A stretch of 64,000 bases of DNA, from positions 16,593-80,592 of the forward strand of contig NW_015971558.1 of assembly GCF_000182565.1 (NCBI RefSeq). The letters run 5' to 3'. The notes under the pieces are model-generated. The model saw nothing but the letters and a program-made list of their open reading frames with translations. It did no database searches and was not told the DNA's origin. This DNA comes from Spizellomyces punctatus DAOM BR117 (lineage: Eukaryota; Chytridiomycota; Chytridiomycetes; Spizellomycetales; Spizellomycetaceae). Every line of letters starts with the position of its first letter. Positions within the stretch are counted from its first letter, which is position 1. Below, piece by piece: positions 1 through 7,281 of this stretch. The translations under genes were made by a program, and so were the position numbers.

Positions 1-709
1 TGGGTGCTGTAGCCGTTGTGGATTCTGTTGCGGGTTGGTGGGCACGTCCACATTCAACACTGTTTTTCCACTGCCTGTTTCTCCTTTCGATCCATCTACC
101 AATCAGATCGTGCCAATTATTGATGGCCTGTGTCCACTCCGTTCGCCATTGCTGTTGTTGTTGGTCCCCCTTGTCCGGATGATAGTGTCGAAGGACATTC
201 CTATGCGCGCGGCTTAATTCCTCCCGTGTGTTGGCTTTCATCTGGAAAAACCGAGCCAAGAAGTCCATGTTGGCATCGGTGATCTTTTTGCTTGACAATA
301 GCGGCGGATTGGCATCGTATTGCACTGGTGTTTGTTGGTGAGGAATAGCAAATTCTTCAGTGCCTCGACCAGCAGAAGACTGTCCACCACGCTGCTCGGT
401 CGTCCTCTGTCGTTTCTTGGATCTCGTCCCCGGATCTGGTTGGACATCCGGTTCCTTGCGACGCTTGCCGTTTTGAGCACGACCAGTGGTGAGCTTGAAC
501 AGATGGTCGTAATGGGCAAAGAGGAGATCGTAGAGTGTGTTGTAAGAAGCACTCGGCACGGAGATGTCGCCTACATGGATGAGGTGGAATTTCTCTCGAC
601 ACGTTTGGTGAACAGCATCTTCTACAAGGTTTGTGCTTTTCAGGGACGTCCGCACAGCCGTCGTTAGCTCATCGATCAGGGTCATTTTTTGTGGCGTTAG
701 TATCCCCAT
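1..709 (-). CDS. J-domain protein of virus-like block (partial, runs off left edge)
   Basis: Reading the minus strand from an ATG at 709 gives 236 open codons to the window edge with no stop. Residues about 150-205 look like a J domain: a helix, the diagnostic H-P-D tripeptide at about residue 177 followed by K-G-D, a glutamine run, then a second amphipathic helix. J domains stimulate the ATPase of Hsp70 chaperones. Residues about 80-100 hold two basic clusters (K-R-R-K and K-K-R-Q-R) that could be nuclear localisation signals. The N-terminal 75 residues match nothing I recognise. A TATATAA-like sequence (724-730, read on the minus strand) lies only about 15 bp before the ATG. The frame is intronless, like the neighbouring primase-helicase gene and unlike the host genes. 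J-domain identification is sound; the role is inferred. The C-terminus is outside the window. Confidence 0.75.
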   Translation of the reverse strand, partial: MGILTPQKMTLIDELTTAVRTSLKSTNLVEDAVHQTCREKFHLIHVGDISVPSASYNTLYDLLFAHYDHLFKLTTGRAQNGKRRKEPDVQPDPGTRSKKRQRTTEQRGGQSSAGRGTEEFAIPHQQTPVQYDANPPLLSSKKITDANMDFLARFFQMKANTREELSRAHRNVLRHYHPDKGDQQQQQWRTEWTQAINNWHDLIGRWIERRNRQWKNSVECGRAHQPATESTTATAP

Positions 710-1021
710 CGTGCGACAGGGGCTATATAAGCTAAAATTTTCGAATCGATCGATTGATGGGCACCACGCCACACCTCTGCGAACCTAAAAATGCAAAATT
801 TTCGTGTTGCGTGACATGACGCATCTGTAAGCCACAAACCAATGAACCAGTACCATACGACCCTACCACCAGTAGGGTTGACTTTATGATCTATCTGTCT
901 AGATTTTCGTGCACCAATGCACGGATTTTTATGGGTCTTTACATAAGCAGCTCTTTTTACTTTGATCTATCTGGAACGAAAGACGTCACATTTAAAAGCT
1001 GATTTAATGTCAATATACAAC
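710..1021. other. Intergenic stretch with short hairpins
   Basis: No gene seen. AT-rich DNA between the divergent J-domain and zinc-ribbon ORFs. Two small hairpins are visible: 860-878 (7-bp arms, 5-nt loop) and 908-923 (6-bp arms, 4-nt loop). The pentamer-rich sequence TTTTCGTG recurs near 800 and 904. The region probably contains the promoters of both flanking ORFs. Confidence 0.4.
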
Positions 1022-1186
1022 ATGTCCGGAAATCCCAGAGAAAGACCGTGTCGTGACTGCTTAGAGGTGATCCCTTGGGTGGCTCGACATATCAGATGTT
1101 TACATTGCTACATCAAGTACAAGGAACTGAAGTTAGCAGAAGCCATTGATCACTTCATGCGTCAAGATGATTCTGATTCTGAGTGA
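1022..1186 (+). CDS. Small zinc-ribbon protein
   Basis: Short ORF of 54 codons from ATG 1022 (an in-frame ATG at 1007 would add five residues). It has C-x2-C near the N-terminus, then a second C-x2-C about 16 residues later, the spacing of a zinc ribbon, and an acidic tail ending D-S-D-S-E. It ends at TGA 1184-1186, and the same frame stays open beyond the TGA into a RING-like segment (1187-1438), so this may be the front of one interrupted gene. Function unknown; such small zinc-binding ORFs are common in large DNA viruses. Confidence 0.4.
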   Translation: MSGNPRERPCRDCLEVIPWVARHIRCLHCYIKYKELKLAEAIDHFMRQDDSDSE

Positions 1187-1438
1187 CACCTTAACAACGC
1201 AGTGAAAAATCACATTCCTGTCATCTTCGATTGTGGGCATCATGTCTGCGCAGAGTGTTTTGTCAACTGCTACAACTCAAACGAAGAGAATAGCCGCAGG
1301 TGTCCTTCCGAGCAAATGATTTCAACTTGTGGCATCGATCACCTGGCAATTCATCAATGGATTCACCCCTCCTCTAAAGTTACACCGGTAACCGAGGAGC
1401 ATCATTGCCATGATAAAATCACCATTCATCATATATAG
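1187..1438 (+). pseudogene. RING-like zinc-finger segment, same frame after a TGA
   Basis: Immediately after the TGA at 1184-1186 the same reading frame continues for 83 codons. It carries D-C-G-H-H-V-C-A-E-C-F, the typical middle of a RING finger (C-x-H-x2-C-x2-C), then R-R-C-P-S. There is no ATG at its start. The first cysteine pair of a RING could be supplied by the upstream zinc-ribbon ORF, so the two may be one ubiquitin-ligase-like gene split by a single stop. From 1322 onward it overlaps the antisense gene ending at 1322, so its C-terminal part may not be functional. Alternative: two separate small genes, the second starting at a non-ATG codon. Confidence 0.35.
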
Positions 1439-1702
1439 TCCAGTCCTTTCTTCTAAGACATGCTTCAAACCATAGGATGTGCTTTTTGACATACTTCGGT
1501 GTACCCGAAACACCTTTGGAATTAGTTGTATCCCCCTTTCAATGTTAGATATATTGAACATCTTCACATTATCTTCTAAAGTCGGTCTTTCTTTTGACGG
1601 CTTTCTCAACGATGTCCCAGCAAGTTCATTCCCAAATTGAGTTAATAATACATTAGAAGGAAGCCTCGACAGTACATTCTTGATTTCATCTAAGGTTACC
1701 AT
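1322..1702 (-). CDS. Small virus-type protein with S-Y-G-L-K-H signature
   Basis: 126 codons on the minus strand. I chose the ATG at 1702 because upstream codons to 1819 are low-complexity promoter-like DNA. The middle carries S-Y-G-L-K-H-V-L-E at about residue 73, followed by a motif of the form G-x-Y-x-x-N-G-D-F-I-x-A-M-x-x-L-G-Y. From memory this signature recurs in small uncharacterised proteins of large DNA viruses and phages; I cannot run the search here. No enzymatic residues are obvious. It is transcribed away from the primase-helicase gene with 134 bp between the two start codons, so a shared bidirectional promoter is likely. Function unknown. Confidence 0.6.
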   Translation of the reverse strand: MVTLDEIKNVLSRLPSNVLLTQFGNELAGTSLRKPSKERPTLEDNVKMFNISNIERGIQLIPKVFRVHRSMSKSTSYGLKHVLEERTGLYMMNGDFIMAMMLLGYRCNFRGGVNPLMNCQVIDATS

Positions 1703-1836
1703 TTCGATGCTTTTTTGTATGTTTATAAAAGCTCCCAGAAAAAAAACATTTTGTGCGTTTATTGCATTTTTCTCAATAACTGCAATTATTGCATTTAGGA
1801 ACAGCGATAAAAATCTCAACTGACTATCAACAAACC
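1703..1836. promoter_or_regulatory. Short AT-rich bidirectional promoter region
   Basis: 134 bp between the start codons of two divergent virus-type genes. Strongly AT-rich with an A-run (about 1739-1746) and repeated ATTGCATTT elements at 1761-1769 and 1788-1796. No canonical TATA box. Assignment as promoter rests on position. Confidence 0.4.
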
Positions 1837-4464
1837 ATGACTGTAGAAATCACCAAACATAAGCAACCAGAATCTGAAGGAACCTTCGTTACTATGGACA
1901 AGAAACTGAAACTCGACCAAAAGCCAAAGATGTTATTCCGTAAAGACTATTTTGGAATTGATAATATTATCAAGTGGGATGTTGAAGAGTATGTCAATAA
2001 TCACAAGAAGTATCCCTACTTGACAGAGTTCATTGGTGCTCTACCGGATGACCATGAGATAAATGCCTTTGTGGATTTCGACCTTTCTTATGCCACAGAA
2101 GAAGATTTACCCTCGGATGAGGAAGAAGATGCTATTCAAATTTTTGTTCTGCAAACTTTTGAATCCTTATTTTTAAATGATCTTTTTTCTTACCGATGTG
2201 CATTTTGCAGGAAAGGCTTTGCGTCTAAGAAAGAGAAGAGTGAAGAGACAGGAGAATATGTAGAGAAGGGCAAGTGGAAAGTATCGTTCCGCATCTTTGC
2301 TGACCTGCGCACCACTCATAAAGAGATGCGAAACCGCTTGCTTCACTACTTTCCCGACATGAGCAAAGCGCCTGCTTGTATTCGTGATAAGACTTTTGAG
2401 CATGATTCGTTTTTTGACCCTTCCGTCTATGAAAAAAATCGCAAGATTTGCTGCGTGGGGAAGAGAAAGAGCCAATATGACTCGCGGGTTCTAGAACATC
2501 TTGATACCGCCGACCCATTAGAAGCCTTCTTGATTCAACACATCGACAAGTATGCAGAATGTGCGGAGTGGGCTATTCAAATGGCAGATCAAAAAGAAGC
2601 CCCAAAAAAGCAAAAGACCTCTACAAAGTCCACGAAGAAATCCAATGATTCTTTTGAGCAAATGGCAAAGGAAGTTATTCTGGAATCATTTCCTAATGTG
2701 TACCTGCTTCGAGATCTCGGGAAAGCCGATCAATTAGATCATGGAATCAATGTCTTTGTCAAGACAAAACACTGCTTTCTCATCGACGCCAATCATGATG
2801 TATCTGTGGCTACTATGTACTTCTCCATCACGAAGTCAGGAATCAAGTTTACATGTAAGCAATGCGATGAGGAGACCGATGCAAAGCCTCACAAGCATAC
2901 TGGCATCAAAAAATTGTTCACTCGGATTAACAGTCCTATCCAATCAGATGATGCTCTTTTACATGCATTAACTTCTCCTAGCCATCTCGGTATTGCCCGG
3001 GCACTAGCGGCGAAAAGCGAGGGTGACATTCTCTTCGATGGTAGCAACTTTTGGATGTTTCGGAAGCAGTGGGTTATCATAGCCGATCAAGTTGTCCGGC
3101 TATTTATGAAGAACACGTTGAACCCCCAGTGTGAGCAGTACGTAACAGAACTTTATGATCGTCTATCTGAAGAAGAGGATAAAGACAAGAAAGCCGACAT
3201 CTTGGAACAAATAAGGAAAGTCGAACGCGGGCACAAACTTTTAACTACTAACACCGACATAAAATCCATCATCTCTTGCCTCAAAACGGAGGTGTACAAC
3301 GAGGGCTTCCTGAAATGCCGAGATAACAACCCTAATATTATTGGATGCAATAACGGGTACTTTGATCTGCGGGATTATACTTTCAAGCAGTACACAAAGG
3401 ACATCTTCATCACGCATACTGTTGGCTATGACTACTTTGAACGGGATGAAGATTTTGACCCAGACACATATCAGCAAGTATTAGGTGTCGTGGCACAATA
3501 CTTCCCAGAGGATGACGAACGAGAGATCGCTCAAATATTCTCAGGATACTGTCTACGTGGTGATCATAAGGAGAAGATCTTTTGCGTTTTCACCGACAAG
3601 AGCGACGGCTTCAATGGTAAGACAAAGTTTGCTCAGATGATCACCATTGCTATGGGAACTTATGCGACCGAAGGTAACAACGATCATCTATATGTAAGTA
3701 CCAGGTTCTCGAACCAAAATGGTCATAATGCAGCAATGTTTGCCCACGAAGGAGACCGACTGGCAATCTATGATGAGATGGATGAAAAGAAGACTATAGA
3801 CACGAAAGAGATGAAAAGACGCAATGGAGGCGCTACTAGAGGCAAAGGTTGTAGACCATCTTCAAAGGAGTTTGAGTTTGTCGATTTCATGACAAAAATG
3901 ATCATGATTTTTAACAATGGAAACCAACCGAAATACGATACCAGTGATAATCCTTTCCTGGAGCGGATGCTTGTATTGCCTTTTCGAGCCAAGTTCCTTA
4001 GTCCCGCTGAGTACGAAAAATCGGAATATCAATACAAATTCTTAGCAAATCCTCACATCGACGAACGTTTCTCTGTGTGGCGTCCTTACATACTCAAGTG
4101 GATGATTGAAGGGCACAAGAAGTACATGGAAAAAGGATTTAATGACATCCCGGCTGAATGCCGTAAGTGGAAGGAAGATGTCACCAAAGACGTTGATAAC
4201 ATAGAAGAATGGATCAATGAACACATTGAAAAGGTTGATGATCTCGACTGCTTTGTTACTACAGCAGAGATCCGAGGAAAAATGGATCGAGAAATCCAGG
4301 AATACTTCAAAGGTAAAAAAGGTCATCTTGTGGAGCGATTGAAAGTCTACCTTGACAATTATGTCAAGGAATCTCGACTGAAAATTGACGAGTGGAATGT
4401 GGATGGGACACAAAAGGACAAGAAATTTACAGACTTTTTCCGTGGATACATGATCAACTGTTAG
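1837..4464 (+). CDS. AEP primase / superfamily 3 (D5-like) helicase fusion
   Basis: 875 codons from ATG 1837 (the frame opens upstream at 1789 only with a TTG). N-terminal primase of the archaeo-eukaryotic type: F-V-D-F-D at about residues 79-83 supplies the paired catalytic aspartates, followed by a C-x2-C pair and the conserved block around F-D-P-S-V-Y with basic residues after it (about 192-208). C-terminal SF3 helicase: G-F-N-G-K-T Walker A near residue 590, a Walker B with Y-D-E-M-D near 643, motif C with F-N-N-G-N near 690 and an arginine-finger segment E-R-M-L-V-L-P-F-R near 708. The P-loop has S rather than G at its first position. This arrangement is the replication protein of nucleocytoplasmic large DNA viruses, virophages and related mobile elements. 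Intact, intronless and AT-rich. Function (priming and unwinding at the element's origin) is inferred from family. Confidence 0.85.
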   Translation: MTVEITKHKQPESEGTFVTMDKKLKLDQKPKMLFRKDYFGIDNIIKWDVEEYVNNHKKYPYLTEFIGALPDDHEINAFVDFDLSYATEEDLPSDEEEDAIQIFVLQTFESLFLNDLFSYRCAFCRKGFASKKEKSEETGEYVEKGKWKVSFRIFADLRTTHKEMRNRLLHYFPDMSKAPACIRDKTFEHDSFFDPSVYEKNRKICCVGKRKSQYDSRVLEHLDTADPLEAFLIQHIDKYAECAEWAIQMADQKEAPKKQKTSTKSTKKSNDSFEQMAKEVILESFPNVYLLRDLGKADQLDHGINVFVKTKHCFLIDANHDVSVATMYFSITKSGIKFTCKQCDEETDAKPHKHTGIKKLFTRINSPIQSDDALLHALTSPSHLGIARALAAKSEGDILFDGSNFWMFRKQWVIIADQVVRLFMKNTLNPQCEQYVTELYDRLSEEEDKDKKADILEQIRKVERGHKLLTTNTDIKSIISCLKTEVYNEGFLKCRDNNPNIIGCNNGYFDLRDYTFKQYTKDIFITHTVGYDYFERDEDFDPDTYQQVLGVVAQYFPEDDEREIAQIFSGYCLRGDHKEKIFCVFTDKSDGFNGKTKFAQMITIAMGTYATEGNNDHLYVSTRFSNQNGHNAAMFAHEGDRLAIYDEMDEKKTIDTKEMKRRNGGATRGKGCRPSSKEFEFVDFMTKMIMIFNNGNQPKYDTSDNPFLERMLVLPFRAKFLSPAEYEKSEYQYKFLANPHIDERFSVWRPYILKWMIEGHKKYMEKGFNDIPAECRKWKEDVTKDVDNIEEWINEHIEKVDDLDCFVTTAEIRGKMDREIQEYFKGKKGHLVERLKVYLDNYVKESRLKIDEWNVDGTQKDKKFTDFFRGYMINC

Positions 4465-4499
4465 TGATGAATGTTGGGATAATGCGACACTTTTCGACG

Positions 4500-4864
4500 A
4501 TGAGGAGTAACAACATATTTAGTGGGGGGTAACAGGGGGTAGAATTGAAAAAGCATTGAAAAGGCAGTTTGGGCTCTGGATGAAGCATGTAGGGAAAAGA
4601 GAGAAGAGCTCAACCCCCTGTCACTTTTGACTCCATACATGTAGAGACGTACCCCTGTAACCCCCTGTTTTTCATATACGGAACAAAAAAATATATAGAG
4701 AGAACCTTCTCTCTTTTAGAAAACAAAACTAAATATGTAAAAAGATAGGGGTTATAGGGGGTAGCCCTTGATGCTATGTAGAGTGGAAGGACAGGGGTTG
4801 GACAGGGGGTATGGAGGGAAAACCGGCTCTACATACCCCCTGTAAAAGAGGGGGTAAGGACTAA
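4500..4864. repeat. Cluster of ACAGGGGGT / TACCCCCTGT motifs in both orientations
   Basis: Non-coding AT-rich stretch just after the primase-helicase gene. A core of the form ACAGGGG(G)T or its complement occurs at about 4531, 4613, 4660, 4751, 4790, 4802 and 4837, with further G4-G5 runs nearby (for example 4747 and 4850). Copies are dispersed and in both orientations, so this is not a tandem array. Candidate roles are replication-origin iterons or a regulatory region; position beside the replicative helicase favours an origin, but this is inference. Confidence 0.5.
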
Positions 4865-4960
4865 AGAAAAAAGAAGCAAAAGCGGGGACTTAGTCATCCT
4901 GCATGCTGGCTACATAAGGAAACTAATGTCGAGTTAGAACCAGTGTTGAGTTTGAAGTAG

Positions 4961-5008
4961 GTCGAGTTTGGACACGTGAAATATTAGACGCGTAAAATTT
5001 TACGTGTA
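4961..5008 (+). repeat. Direct repeat copy A with internal palindrome
   Basis: A 48-bp sequence repeated at 6005-6052 with two or three mismatches. It contains CACGTG and the 14-bp palindrome CGTAAAATTTTACG (4991-5004). The two copies bracket the orphan gene at 5443-5841. Confidence 0.75.
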
Positions 5009-5314
5009 AGTGCGCTATGTCTGGTGTGAGGTGGCTCGGCTCTCCAAAGGTACTCTAGATAACCACGTGCTACCTGTGTTGATTATTGGGTGGTGTAGGT
5101 TGAGGGTGAATGACCCCGAAGTCAACTTGTATGTTATACATGGAAACTGAGATTGGGGTCATTTACCCTCGCTACCCAGATAGCAAGGGAAACCTGGTTC
5201 ACTGCGACTTATTTGCATGAGTTACAATGCTTAGGTAAGCAAAAGATGGCATCCCACTTTGTCGATGAGAGATCGAACATGTTATATCGATAGGATGAGA
5301 GGCCATCTATTGGA
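5009..5314. other. Intergenic stretch with imperfect inverted repeat
   Basis: No gene seen. Contains an inverted repeat with 16-bp arms (5102-5117 and 5155-5170, one mismatch, 37-bp loop) of the form GAGGGTGAATGACCCC. Several ATCGATA elements occur near 5286 and downstream. Confidence 0.5.
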
Positions 5315-5442
5315 CCATCTTATCGATAAGATGGGAGAGTTCCTTTTCCGCTTATAAAAGAGGGTCGCCGGTCTCCCCAGCTCGAAGCCTTCTTTTCAAA
5401 AACGATTCCATATACAACATTCGAATACAGCTGCAATTAACA
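5315..5442 (+). promoter_or_regulatory. Promoter with 20-bp palindrome and TATA box
   Basis: A perfect 20-bp palindrome (5315-5334, centred on ATCGAT) lies 18 bp upstream of TATAAAA at 5353-5359. The ATG of the orphan gene follows at 5443, giving a leader of roughly 55-60 nt. The geometry is that of a RNA polymerase II core promoter with an operator-like site next to it. Confidence 0.6.
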
Positions 5443-5841
5443 ATGGAGAAAATGATGAGGCGAGCAAGTGAAGAAGAGCTAAATGAGATGAAGAGGTTCT
5501 ACCAACTCACAGTTGACAATGAGATGCACCAAGCAGTCGTAACAACGAATCGCCGTAGAAAGGAGGCAATTGAAAGGAAAATGGTTAAGAAGGATGTGAG
5601 GACAATCATAGGCGAAGATGGTTCAAATATGTATGTGGCATCACTAGTAGAGGAGAAGCTAAATGCTTTGGTGGATGACGTCAAGCAGGGGCTAATGGAG
5701 GCAGGATATACAGAAGACCAAGTGATGGAGATTATCACAATCTACCACAAACAACAAAAAGTGTTGAGACTGAAGGTCTCCCGAGTACCATCAGTAAAGG
5801 AAGGTGGAGAGATGGAGTCCCAAGCTAAAGTGATTTCATAA
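5443..5841 (+). CDS. Orphan charged, helical protein
   Basis: 132 codons from ATG 5443, the first ATG after a well-placed TATA box. The product is rich in Lys, Glu and Met, with long predicted helices (residues about 5-60 and 65-105) and no cysteine pattern, signal peptide or membrane segment. I do not recognise it. It lies between two copies of a palindrome-containing direct repeat (4961 and 6005), intronless like the other genes of the left block. Its stop codon falls inside the first unit of a 44-bp tandem duplication (5827-5914), so the last few residues come from repeat sequence. Function unknown. Confidence 0.55.
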   Translation: MEKMMRRASEEELNEMKRFYQLTVDNEMHQAVVTTNRRRKEAIERKMVKKDVRTIIGEDGSNMYVASLVEEKLNALVDDVKQGLMEAGYTEDQVMEIITIYHKQQKVLRLKVSRVPSVKEGGEMESQAKVIS

Positions 5842-5914
5842 AGTGTGGCATTTGAACCTAGTGGCAAGATAAAGTGATTTCATAAAGTGTGGCGTTTGAA
5901 CCTAGTAGCAAGAA
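5827..5914 (+). repeat. 44-bp tandem duplication across a stop codon
   Basis: Two adjacent 44-bp units (5827-5870 and 5871-5914) with about three mismatches, beginning AAAGTGATTTCATAAAGTG. The first unit contains the TAA of the orphan gene. A second small repeat (CCCAAGGGAAACGAACC-like, two units) follows at about 5944-5980. Confidence 0.8.
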
Positions 5915-6004
5915 TTTGCTCGAGTAAAATCACCAAATGAACTGCCCAAGGGAAACGAACCGCCCAAGGGGAAACGAACCATGGAGTCTTGAGAAGAAGC
6001 AAAT

Positions 6005-6052
6005 GTCAAGTTTGGACACGTGAAATATTAGATGCGTAAAATTTTACGTGTA
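6005..6052 (+). repeat. Direct repeat copy B with internal palindrome
   Basis: Second copy of the 48-bp repeat at 4961-5008; the palindrome CGTAAAATTTTACG lies at 6035-6048. Same orientation as copy A. Confidence 0.75.
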
Positions 6053-6130
6053 TGTCAGAGAAAATTTTCGGCATAGATGCACACATCCCTTCATCAATAG
6101 TCCTGGACTTGGACAAACACCTTGGAAGAC

Positions 6131-6170
6131 TCGAAACACTTTGAAACACTTTGAAACACTTTGAAACACT
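6131..6170 (+). repeat. 10-bp tandem repeat, four units
   Basis: Four consecutive 10-mers of the form TTGAAACACT (the first reads TCGAAACACT). No coding potential seen. Confidence 0.85.
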
Positions 6171-6221
6171 CCAATGCATTGGGCAAACACTTCAATACAG
6201 CTTATTATATAGAATATTATA

Positions 6222-6320
6222 AGCCGGGTATATCATATTATACACCGGGTATATCATATTATAAGCCGGCTGATACAGTGCATCAGATAAGCCATTCGGC
6301 TTATCTGATGCACTGTATCA
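6222..6320. repeat. 21-bp tandem units followed by a perfect 23-bp hairpin
   Basis: Two 21-bp units of CCGGGTATATCATATTATA begin at 6224 and 6245. They are followed by a perfect inverted repeat, arms 6271-6293 and 6298-6320 with a 4-nt loop. The hairpin lies directly before the retroelement complex and could be a small foldback element or a boundary structure. Confidence 0.75.
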
Positions 6321-6510
6321 CCTGCGTGCTCAGCTTCTTCACCAAAGAACCAAAGCGAGGTGCCAGGCACCTTGGGAATGACCCCTAAACAGTTACATGG
6401 AGTTCCCACCACCTCTACATTGCTGCTGCAGCCGAAGTGGACAAGGATTGAATCCTGCAAAAAGTCCGAGAAGATGGTACCCCTCGTTTGATTCTCCTTG
6501 CCTGGATAAG
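6321..6510 (+). mobile_element. Gag fragment of a gypsy-3-family element
   Basis: Plus-strand sequence closely related to the reverse complement of about 27311-27495 inside the gypsy-3 gag region, including the stretch encoding F-F-A-K-E-P-K-R-G-A. Many differences are C-to-T or G-to-A changes. It is cut off exactly by the 5' LTR of gypsy-1 at 6511. It may be the left remnant of an older plus-oriented gypsy-3-family copy whose LTR end survives at 32063-32258. Confidence 0.75.
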
Positions 6511-7001
6511 TGTGACAGAATTCTTCTGTCAGTGCTAGGGTTATACTGGTTAGATGTGGTTCCAAACTAGTAGTCACATGACTTTGCTGATGGTGTCAGC
6601 ATTCATTTGACCAGAATTAGATAAATAAGCAGATTTAGCCATTTCTGGCTAAATTAGATGAGTATTCTGACACACTGGCATCTGCCCCTTTCAATCATGT
6701 GGCACAGTGTATTTAGGATGACTTGTCTCACTTCTGATTGGCTATAAGTGGTGCAATAGGCTGACAAATAGTTTAGGATGACATGTATGAGTTCTGATTG
6801 GTTGCAAATGGTGCAATAGGCTGACAAAGAGTTTAGGATGATGTGGGTGAGATCTGATTGGGTAGTTAGGATATAGCATTTGTCAGCCCCTTTGTCTATA
6901 AAAAGAGGACCTCTCTGAGGCCCCTCAAAAGGAAAATAACAAGTAGTAACCAAGTCTTCCCTAGTTTTCTGTTGTCTTCTTGTCCCTGCTAGCCTGTTAC
7001 A
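6511..7001 (+). repeat. Gypsy-1 5' LTR
   Basis: 491 bp, TG..CA ends. A TATA box lies at 6897-6904. Upstream are 60-bp units (6711-6770, 6771-6830, then a diverged partial from 6831) each containing CTGATTGG, the complement of a CCAAT box. Confidence 0.9.
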
Positions 7002-7062
7002 TGGCAGCACCACCTTAGACAACAACCCCAGACTCTTAGACCTTCTGTGAGAGATCAGAAGG

Positions 7063-7240
7063 TAAGATCCCCAGAGAACCCCAGAAACCCAGAGAATCCC
7101 AGAACCCCAGAGAACCCCAGAACTCCAGAGAACCCCAGAACTCCAGAGAACCCAAGAACCCCAGAGAACCCCAGAACCCCAGAGAACCCAAGAACCCCAG
7201 AAAACCCAGGAACCCCAGAGAACCCCAGAACCCCAGACCA
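7063..7240 (+). repeat. Low-complexity AGAACCCCAG tandem repeat in place of gag
   Basis: Roughly 18-bp periodic repeats of AGAGAACCCCAG. In one plus frame they encode repeated P-E-N-P-R-T units. They occupy the position where a gag gene is expected. The pol frame reads open through the last units. Confidence 0.85.
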
Positions 7241-7281
7241 CCCAGGCTGCCTACCAAGAAAGCAAGATCCATGTAGTAGAG

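Noticed and set aside
1-4464. Direct relationship to polyomavirus large T antigen
   Set aside because: J domain and SF3 helicase are in separate genes of opposite orientation, and the helicase is fused to an AEP primase, which T antigen lacks. Only an analogy is supported.
4500-4864. Telomere-like repeat array
   Set aside because: The G-rich motifs are dispersed, in both orientations and with irregular spacing, so they do not form a tandem telomeric array.
7063-7240. CRISPR-like array
   Set aside because: Units are short, imperfect and contiguous without spacers, in a eukaryotic retroelement.
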